Origin: Hanleya hanleyi
Lineage: Eukaryota > Mollusca > Polyplacophora > Lepidopleurida > Hanleyidae
Direction of reading: 5' to 3'
Length of the DNA stretch: 64,000 bases
Assembly (NCBI GenBank): GCA_036873755.1
Contig: JAVTVY010057047.1
Location: forward strand, 225,124 to 289,123
Shown: one piece after another, positions 55,006 to 64,000 of the stretch
How the letters are laid out: each line of letters starts with the position of its first letter
Numbering within the stretch: the first letter of the stretch is position 1
Notes under the pieces: generated by a model
Told to the model about the DNA's origin: nothing
Seen by the model: only the letters and a program-made list of their open reading frames with translations
Database searches by the model: none
Made by a program: the position numbers and the translations under genes

Positions 55006-57935
55006 ACTTCTATTCTTTCAGTTGTTGTATTACCATGCATCCTATTCATTGAATGGGTGGAATACCATGCTTATATTCATTCGTTGGTTGTAATACCATA
55101 CACCTCTTCATTCAGTGGTTGATTTACCATATATCCTATCCATTCAGTGGTTGAACTACCACACATCTCTTCATTCAGTGGTTGATTTACCATATATCCT
55201 ATCCATTCAGTGGTTGAACTACCACACATCTCTTCATTCAGTGGTTGATTTACCATATATCCTATCCATTCAGTGGTTGAACTACCACACATCTCTTCAT
55301 TCAGTGGTTGATTTACCATATATCCTATCCATTCAGTGGTTGAACTTCACACACATCTCTTCATTCAGTGGTTGATTTACCATATATCCTATCCATTCAG
55401 TGGTTGAACTACCACACATCTCTTCATTCAGTGGTTGATTTACCATATATCCTATCCATTTCAGTGGTTGAACTACCACACATCTCTTCATTCAGTGGGT
55501 TGATTTACCATATATCCTATCCATTCAGTGGTTGAACTACCACACATCTCTTCATTCAGTGATTGATTTACCATATAATATCCTATCCATTCAGTGATTT
55601 GAACTACCACACATCTCTTCATTCAGTGGTTGATTTACCATATATCCCTATCCATTCAGTGGTTGAACTACCACACATCTCTTCACCAGTGGTTGATTTA
55701 CCATATATCTATCCATTCAGTGGTTGAACTACCATACAGCTATTCAATCAGTGGTTGGTTTACCATATATCCCTGTTCATTCAGTGGTTGGAATACCATA
55801 CAGCTATTCATTCAGTGGTTGATTTACTATATATCTATCCATTCAGTGGTTGGAATACCATACAGCTATTCATTCAGTGGTTGATTTACCATATATCCCT
55901 ATCCATTCAGTGGTTGAACTACCATACAGCTATTCAATCAGTGGTTGGTTTACCATATATCCTGTTCATTCAGTGGTTGGAATACCATACAGCTATTCAT
56001 TCAGTGGTTGATTTACTATATATCCTATCCATTCAGTGGTTGGAATACCATACAGCTATTCATTCAGTGGTTGATTTACCATATATCCTATCCATTCAGT
56101 GGTTGAACTACCATACAGCTATTCAATCAGTGGTTGGTTTACCATATATCCTGTTCATTCAGTGGTTGGAATACCATACAGCTATTCATTCAGTGGTTGA
56201 TTTACTATATATCCTATCCATTCAGTGGTTGGAATACCATACAGCTATTCATTCAGTGGTTGATTTACCATATATCCTATCCATTCAGTGGTTGAACTAC
56301 CATACAGCTATTCAATCAGTGGTTGGTTTACCATATATCCTGTTCATTCAGTGGTTGGAATACCATACAGCTATTCATTCAGTGGTTGATTTACTATATA
56401 TCCTATCCATTCAGTGGTTGGAATACCATACAGCTATTCATTCAGTGGTTGATTTACCATATATCCTATCCATTCAGTGGTTGAACTACCACACATCTCT
56501 TCATTCAGTGGTTGATTTACCATATATCCTATCCATTCAGTGGTTGAACTACCATACAGCTATTCAATCAGTGGTTGGTTTACCATATATCCTGTTCATT
56601 CAGTGGTTGGAATACCATACAGCTATTCATTCAGTGGTTGATTTACTATATATCCTCTTCATTCAGTGGTTGGAATACCATACAGCTATTCATTCAGTGG
56701 TTGGAGTACCATACATCTATTCATTCAGTGGTTGGAATAAGATACAGCTATTCATTCAGTTGTTGTATTACAATACAGCTATTCATTCAGTGGTTGATTT
56801 ACCATACATCCTATTCATTCAGTGGTTGGAATACCATAGGGCTATTCATTCAGTGGTTGAAATACCACACATCTATTCATTCAGTAGTTGTAATACCATA
56901 CTTCTATTCATTCAATTGTTGTATTACCATGCATCCTATTCATTGATTGGTTGGAATACCATGCATATAGTCATTCGTTGGTTGTAATACCATACATCTA
57001 TTCTTTAGTGGTTGGAATACCATGTATTTATTCATTCTGTGGTTGGAATACCATACATCTATTGATTCAGTGGGTTTAATACCATACATCTATCCATCCG
57101 GTGAGTGGAATACCATACATATATTCATTCATCGGTTGCAATACCATACATCTATTCATTCAGTGTTTGGAATACCATGTATCTATTCATTCTGTGGTTG
57201 TAATACCATACATCTATTCATCCATTAGTTGGAATACCATACATCTATTCATTCTGTGGTTGGAATACCATACATCTATTCATTCAGTGGTTGGAATACC
57301 ATACATCTATTCATTCAGTGGTTGGAATGCCATACATCTATTCATTCTGTGGTTGGAATACCATACATCTATTCATTCTGTGGTTGGAATGCCATACATC
57401 TATTCATTCTGTGGTTGGAATGCCATACATCTATTCATTCTGTGGTTGGAATACCATACATCTATTCATTCTGTGGTTGGAATACCATACATCTATTCAT
57501 TCTGTGGTTGGAATACCATACATCTATTCATTCAGTGGTGATTAACCATACATCTATTCATCCATTGGTTGGAATGCCATACATCTATTCATTCTGTGGT
57601 TGGGATGCCATACATCTATTCATTCTGTGGTTGGAATACCATACATCTATTCATTCAGTGATGATTAACCATACATCTATTCATTCTGTGATTGGAATAC
57701 CATACATCTATTCATTCTGTGGTTGGAATACCATACATCTATTCATTCAGTGGTGATTAACCATACATCTATTCATCCATTTGTTGGAATGCCATACATC
57801 TATTCATTCTGTGGTTGGGATGCCATACATCTATTCATTCTGTGGTTGGAATACCATACATCTATTCATTCAGTGATGATTAACCATACATCTATTCGTT
57901 CAGTGTTGAAATGTCATACATCTATTCATTGCTCT
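55006..57935. repeat. 31-bp minisatellite, main array of 2.9 kb
   Basis: Roughly 94 units. Sub-families follow one another: 55,085-55,700 alternates TTCAGTGGTTGATTTACCAT and a CTACCACACATCTC form; 55,735-56,700 repeats in a higher-order block of about six units (186 bp); 56,980-57,935 is dominated by the TTCTGTGGTTGGAATACCAT form. Long frames such as 55,755-56,987 are a by-product of the repeat and not genes. Confidence 0.93.
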
Positions 57936-60027
57936 ACCTAAAATGGTCATGCCGAAGGGAAATGGCGGCCATAGTCGTGTCTTAGAAATTGTTGGTCATT
58001 TCGGATGGCGGAAACATTTAATTTGTCGAATATCACACTAAAACCATAGATCCACAATCGCACAGTTCCATCCCTCTTTGTGTCGAAAATCATGTCATTA
58101 TCAGGATAAATGGCAGCTATTGTGAAAACAGGCCATCGTCTTGGGTTTTCAGGTGGCTGAGGCTTTTTTCTTACCGAGTGACCTGATGATAGTACCTGTG
58201 CAAAATTCCACTATCAAACATATTACCAGATCTTTTAAACTAACATTTTTCTTTCAAACTGAGCCTGAAGTGGAACATGTTGTCGAACAGAAAGTGAACT
58301 CCATGCTATAAACTCATGTCTCATTCATTTTTACCTGTAGGCTGTTATAATAAAAGAATCCAGTGCCGTGTGAAAACTTGGAGTTAATGCGTGTCATCAG
58401 TGTATTTGACCTGAGGACACAGTATATCTTCGCTGATATTGAAGTAGGTCAGCAGGAATATCTGCTACACGTCATTGGGAACAGAAAGTTAAACCACCTA
58501 GGTAGACAATTTACCTGGTCCTTGTTTATTCTCCTTCGGCTATGGTATGTAATGAACCAGGATTGTTATGTTTCAAGCGAATATCTGAGGGCATTTAAGC
58601 CTGTTTATTTAATATCTGAGGGCATTTAAGCCTGTTTATTTAATTTTTTCCATAAACAAGATAAAGGATGGCCTGTCACAGAGAAGGTATATCCGTCACT
58701 GGATAAAATCACGTCATCCATTAATTGACGCGATCTATTTTCGTCGACTTAATACGAAAGCATAACTAGGTGTTAGTCAGAACAAGATGTATCTAGAGGA
58801 GGCAAGTTAAATGCCATACATAACATGCATATAACCTATCTAACAGCGTTGTCTTAAAGATTCAGTGGTGTCTTGTCTAATTGACGAAAGAGCTTTTTGT
58901 TTGTCTATTTTTGTGTTAGAGGTTATGGAGAGGTTACGTAAAAGTTAAACCCCCTTATATACTTGTTATGGGTTAAGCGAGAGTATCGTTGTTTGACAAG
59001 TAGGCCTTTTTTCTTCCCGTTAACGCTGTTTAAGAACCTTTAATTGTGGAATTTGGTTTACTAATTGTCCGATTATGAGGAATAAAAAAACAAGTTTCTG
59101 CTTGGCTAGCGAAGCATGGAAGTGAATCTGGAGCTCTATTTATGAACGGATGAGGATAAACTCGTGTACACACTGTTACAGTGAGACACCATTATATGGT
59201 TAACCCAACACTTTTGATTTATTTCTTATTTTCTGTATACATTTCAGCTAAAACTTTCATTATAAACAATATCAAAAATAATTTACAATTTTTTCAGCAT
59301 GTGAAAGAGGGTATAATTAACCTTCATTAACTGACTGTTCAATGTACATCTAGAGTCATACCGATATGACAAATATACAATATTAAATAGAGGGCTTAAA
59401 GCGATTGTGATCAACGAAAGCTAAAAAACGAACCACCTATATTATACGATCCATATACGGCTGCGAAAACCATCGATGGAGAATTGGAAAAAATGTTTAA
59501 TTTTAATCACTCCTCCAATATGCTGGATTTTGGGAATCAGTATTCTTCGAAAAAAGGGTCGATTTATCGGTTATGTCACGTGTTGTCTGCGCCGATCAGT
59601 TTAACGCTTCGGGGAAAATAGTGTTTTTAAATCAGTTTAATTCAACATGGCCGCCACGCTATACCAATATCCAATCAGATAACGCTACCTTGAATTTAAG
59701 CGCTATAACGTATATCATCCCAGGAATATATCAAAGAGATGGGTTAATTTTCAATGATGTCGAAATCCAAGCTAGTTAGAAGAGTATATATTCCTAATAT
59801 GTAGTAGGCAAAGCCTAAAAGTGAGCGCAGGATATGTGCAACTATACCCATAATGGACAGCTATAACTTTTGTTGTTATTGTTTATCTGTTAATCCACTC
59901 CTTAACTCGATGAGTATATTTTTACTGGTGCTACAAGATAAAATAACATGGTGCTATTTTCCCACAATGCTGTTTGTTATCTTATGCTTGTAAGATGCGA
60001 CACCATTGTGGGAGAGAGACACGGGTA
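57936..60027. other. No recognised gene; 32-bp tandem duplication
   Basis: AATATCTGAGGGCATTTAAG (with the following CCTGTTTATTT) is directly repeated at about 58,578-58,641, extending a spurious frame at 58,363-58,629. Otherwise AT-rich sequence with small unsupported frames. Confidence 0.4.
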
Positions 60028-61518
60028 CCCGGCTATAGAAATTCCAGGGTTTCCATGGAAAAAAAAATGACCCTATAAACACCCTGGAGTATTCGGACAG
60101 TTTTCCAGGGTTTTTCCATTCTCTAAATCCAGGGTATGAAAATTTGTTTTGAGAAAGGCAGGATATGGTAGTCCAGGGTTTCCATGGACGAGGATGGACA
60201 CACTGTCCAGGGTTTCCATGAATGTCATGAGGATGGACACATTATCCAGGGTTTCCATGGGCAAGGAGGGACAAATTGTCCAGCGTTTTCACAGACGAGG
60301 ATGGACACTGTCCAGGGTTTGATGGACGAGGATGGACACTGTCCAGGGATTCCATGTGTAGGGTTTCCATGTTTCCTGCAGTATTCCTGCAGATCAATTC
60401 GTTTTGACAACTGATCCATGTAACCGCATATATCTGGATTTCTGAGTCCATATATGCAGGCACTAGATCCCATCATGCGACATAAGAATAATCATTTTGA
60501 ATATTAAACATCTGCATGAAATGAATAATTGCTATGATTATATGGATCAATATATGTTAGGCCACATTCTAGTTTAATTTATTGGTGTTAAATTGTCATG
60601 ATAATAGTTTTTTTCAATGCCATTTTTGTGGATGTAAATGTTACTACGGGTACCCTTGAATATATTCATTGTCAGCTTATTAATGTAATACTGAAAGACA
60701 CTATATTAAATTATCAGGAATTCCACAGAGTATATACAATTATCAAAGTTCTGCAATATGGGCACAAGTCTTTGCAGCAGACCTTCAGCTGCAGAAATGT
60801 GCGAAAGCCCTTCTGAATCACTTTGAATAGGATTAAGTTGTGAATGTCTCAGAACATTACATTGATAACAGAACATTGTGTACTGATTATTATTGAGTGT
60901 AATGAATAAGTTTCCAGAGAAACTCTTAGACTAGAATACTACTGTGCGATCTAAGTCTATTATATTCCAAATCATTACGACTGGAACATTCTACATTATG
61001 TGGAGTGTAAATTAGTAAAACCTGGTAATGTAGTATTTAATAATGTGGTCATTCTGGTGATGAAAAATACTGTAACCAATTTGTATATAACTAAATTGTA
61101 CATGTATGAACCATATGGCAGGGTTGAAGATGACTCGTATTTGAAATTTTGCTTTAAAATTTGAGCAGTGTGTCAAATTAACATACCCCTGTCCGAGATT
61201 ACCAGTGAAAAGATTATGCAAGTCACTGCTGAAATGAAATTATAATGTCCCTTGTTATAAAGTCCAATTTCCATGCTGAATGCTCCATATTCCATGGTTT
61301 CCATGGACATCATGATCCATGGTGTCCATGGACATCATCCATGGATTTCCATGGTGTCCATGGAGATCGTCTATGGATTGTGAATTTGTCCATGCTGTCC
61401 AGAATATTGTGATCATGGACATTATCCATGGTTTCCAGCATAATTCCAGGGATTCCAGCCTAATTCCATGGATTTGTAGTCAACCCTGGATATAAACCCT
61501 GGAATTTCTATAGCCGGG
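60028..61518. mobile_element. Non-autonomous DNA transposon with 25-bp perfect TIRs
   Basis: CCCGGCTATAGAAATTCCAG (continuing GGTTT) at 60,028-60,052 is exactly inverted at 61,494-61,518. The 1.49-kb interior has no transposase frame. Both sub-terminal regions are full of CCAGGGTTTCCATGGACGAG- and CCATGGTGTCCATGGACATC-like short repeats. No clear target duplication (left flank ACGGGTA, right flank AAATCTC), so the superfamily is open. Confidence 0.75.
60177..60370. repeat. Short tandem repeat array within the 60.0-61.5 kb element
   Basis: About six units of CCAGGGTTTCCATGGACGAG followed by GATGGACACTGT, with variable spacing of roughly 30-50 bp. Confidence 0.7.
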
Positions 61519-62590
61519 AAATCTCGACTGTGTTTGGTAAAATATAGTGATGGACACGACCCTCAGAACCACGAGCCAGAAGTTTTTGGGCTAGGGCTAC
61601 CCCCACCGATCAATCAGGCCTAATAATAATTATTCAAACCAATTTTTCTGACCAACTGCATTAGCCTCTGCTTTACTTGTCCAACTATAAGCCAATAAGC
61701 AGATAAATAAGTGGTGTGGGAAAGTTGTGGTAGGCCTTAATATCATTCTTTCATGTGGAAACTATGATGTGGAGTTTCATCACATAATGAATATTATTCA
61801 AATATTATATTTATTAAATACAAAAAATATATTATATATTATAATAAAATAAAAAATAAAAAATTTCTTTTTGATTATATATTATTATTTATTTTATTAT
61901 ATTTAAATATATATTATTATATGAATTATATACAATTCTCATATTTATGAGTTTCACATCATAGTTTTTGAAACTATGATGTGGAAACTATGATATGGAC
62001 TGGGGGAGAATAACTTCTTCTATGATGTCTGCTACATAATCGCAACTATTAATTTATGTGAGATCTATATTCAACTGGATATTGACAAAACACAAGAGCT
62101 GGACAAAATAAAGCCCAACCAATATGATGAATAAAAATTCTAGAAAATGCCAACAGTTGTACTATTCATTTTACAATATACGGCACTGAATGTAAAGAAA
62201 TTACATTCCTGTTAAATATCTCCCTGTCAAGGTTCAGTATTCTTTCTTGTCTAAGCAGGTATCGGTATGTGGCTAGCTGTAATAGATCAGATAATTTCAA
62301 ATATATTCAAATATGATGAATATAGAAAGTTGGTGTTTGGTGGAGTCTAATAATCACTGATGAAGAGGGAGCTCAGGACTTAAGGTTTTGCTGCACTGGT
62401 ATAAGAGTAGAGTTAAGTGATGGGCATCTAAGACTGATAAAAATAATTGTTATTATTTGTCAGAAATTAACCATTGACCAATATGATTCCTGTCCAATAA
62501 AAGATTTATGGTCTCTGTTTTTGGTTTATCAGCAGAATATTCAGAATATACACAAATGTTGTGCTGCAGGATTTTAGTTGCAGCATGTAT
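61519..62590. other. Non-coding, AT-rich tract and hairpin
   Basis: 61,795-61,935 is almost pure A/T. 61,951-61,988 forms a near-perfect hairpin (GTTTCACATCATAGTTT against AAACTATGATGTGGAAAC). GAAACTATGATGTGG also occurs at about 61,757. No gene seen. Confidence 0.5.
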
Positions 62591-62591
62591 T

Positions 62592-62954
62592 TCACAAGCT
62601 GTTGTCCAAGCACCCATTACCTAGCACCATGTTCTTCTTGTAACCTTGTTGGGATTGGGAATGTTTATCATGATGATGCAACACATCATTTTGTGAGTCC
62701 CGCCAGTTGTCAAAAACAAATCTACAGTACCTATGCCGTGAAATATCACCATGGACATGATGGAGAGCTGAGCTAATACAGTGAAAAAAAAAGCAATTTC
62801 CATCTCCTGGAACATCTAAAACTTGGCTGGATTGTTGCACAAAAGTGCAAGCAGCTGTTGCGTTCACACTTTCTGATGTAGAAACCTTGGCATAATTGTG
62901 TTCCTTTTCCAACAGTGCAGAGTGGATGGAACAAATTTCTCTCCTTGTAATCAT
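62592..62954 (-). pseudogene. OTU-like cysteine protease remnant
   Basis: The minus-strand frame (120 residues) contains LDVPGDGNCFFFHCISSALH, the catalytic Asp-Gly-Asn-Cys box of OTU deubiquitinase-type domains, followed by RHRYCRFVFDNW, which fits the next OTU helix. The A-run at about 62,785-62,795 that encodes FFF may have gained bases. The catalytic His end of the domain is not visible before the frame ends. OTU domains of this kind often occur inside transposons, and no other transposon gene is seen here, so this is a fragment. Confidence 0.5.
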
Positions 62955-62959
62955 TGTAT

Positions 62960-63960
62960 GTGATTCTTTGACACATTTGATTTGGAATAACTGTGTTCAT
63001 CCATATTGTAAGATTTGTTTTCTCTCTGTTTTTTGTAGCTTCAATATATATATGTAAAAAAACAAATTCAAATACTCTACTGAAAGCTCAATATTATTTC
63101 ATAACCTTATTCATTGAGTTAATAGCATTTTAATAAGGCTATGTTAATAATTTCTCAAGTCACACCAGGGGACATAATGTAACACTGGTTGATAAAGTTA
63201 CCTCCCCTCAACTATAACCATACAAGTCAAAAGAAAACTTTCAAGTGTATTTGGTTGTGTTTTGTTATGAAAAAGAGGTGTTTGTGTCATAGAATTACTT
63301 TCTGGGAGATATTGAATAGTATGTCGGTAGTTTATATATATAGATTTCTGACGTATCTATGCCTGAAACACGGCTATTCATATTAGCTTAAATTCTCAAT
63401 ACCAGTGACGTGCATATTCATGAGATGGTAATAGCGTAGATTATCGCTACGTACCGCAAAACAGGGGGGAGATATTTATGAATATTGTCCAACAGAAAAA
63501 TCTATTTAGAGTTTAAAAAATACGGATATAATCTACAGGAATTTACAACGTCAACACAGTGGCCTAAACGTCAATATACAGTGGCCTAAACTGACCTTTT
63601 TTGGACTTCAAGTCCAAATCTCAATGAAGAGGTTACTTTGCCCGACAGCTGTCAATCAACGAGCAGACGACGCCCTTATTTCCGGACGGGGTCTGTTGTT
63701 TTTTCAATAACAATATATTTTTCGTTCCAACTTTATTGGTGGTTCTTATATTTTTGAAGGGGATTTTATTCAGTCACGAAGTGCAAAAAATAGTCTCTAG
63801 AAGAAAACCAGATGTCGATTTCCGAGATGCAATATTCAAAATGACCCCCTAATACGACGAGTACCCGGATGTAAACCGGATATACCGTGAAAAAAGATTC
63901 GTTAGGGTACAGTTATCCATGGAGTTGTGTGCATTTCTCATAAGTACACATGTTGCCTAT
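62960..63960. other. No gene seen
   Basis: Only short unsupported frames. GTCAACACAGTGGCCTAAAC and GTCAATATACAGTGGCCTAAAC are near-duplicates at 63,550-63,590. Confidence 0.4.
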
Positions 63961-63964
63961 TGAG

Positions 63965-64000
63965 TTCGCTTCGCGAACGACCGGCTTCGCCGGTCGTTCT
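63965..64000. repeat. Two GC-rich hairpins at the window edge
   Basis: GTTCGCTTCGCGAAC and GACCGGCTTCGCCGGTC stand next to each other, each a perfect stem with a TTC loop. The element they belong to runs past the window. Confidence 0.75.

Noticed and set aside
55755..56987. 410-residue open frame rich in Ile, Tyr, His and Ser
   Set aside because: It is the 31-bp minisatellite read in phase; the unit lacks stops in this frame, and other frames of the array are open too.

Overview
The window is animal DNA, most likely from a marine invertebrate and probably a mollusc. The grounds are intron-free transposon fragments packed end to end, minisatellites, a 5S-rRNA-derived SINE with a perfect target-site duplication, LINE tails of the kind common in molluscs (a short conserved motif followed by CT-rich repeats), and a protein-primed Maverick/Polinton. 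I see no confident single-copy host gene. The species cannot be fixed from the sequence alone.

Layout. (1) 1-24,050 is a nest of retroelements: many 5'-truncated copies of one reverse-transcriptase (RT) element with a constant 3' end, a short outer unit that hosts it, a RT+RNase H LINE interrupted by these elements, a CR1/L2-like LINE tail, a 5S SINE and several unclassified repeats. (2) 24,055-27,718 is the left end of a Polinton (terminal repeat plus the N-terminal half of its DNA polymerase, frameshifted), itself sitting in a copy of the RT element. (3) 27,719-44,813 is an end-to-end 17.1-kb Polinton with terminal inverted repeats. (4) 44,814-64,000 is mostly non-coding: a foldback element, two MITE-like inverted-repeat elements, at least five minisatellites with units of 20-34 bp, one of them broken by an RT-element insertion, and an OTU-protease remnant.

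The Polinton is the centre of interest. It has the core set: protein-primed DNA polymerase B, retroviral-type integrase with chromodomain, major capsid protein, a small structural protein, adenain-type protease and a stump of the packaging ATPase. Nearly every core gene has a fresh-looking lesion (frameshift, in-frame TAG, a 166-bp tandem duplication, a gutted ATPase), so the copy is probably recently dead.

Around this core is an accessory set that looks aimed at the host cell: a protein with an N-terminal CARD death-fold domain joined to two PC4-like DNA-binding modules, a second protein built of PC4-like repeats, and two divergent RING-finger genes whose promoters form a large inverted repeat with symmetric TATA boxes. 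A tRNA-Leu-like gene with intact Pol III signals but an odd anticodon loop lies in the 3' flank of the polymerase gene. The TIRs hold paired CRE and ETS-like sites and a TATA box, so the same promoter serves the CARD gene at one end and the polymerase at the other. The combination of CARD, RING pair and PC4-repeat proteins is the best candidate here for a little-described system, plausibly control of host apoptosis or innate signalling by a virus-like transposon; that role is inference.
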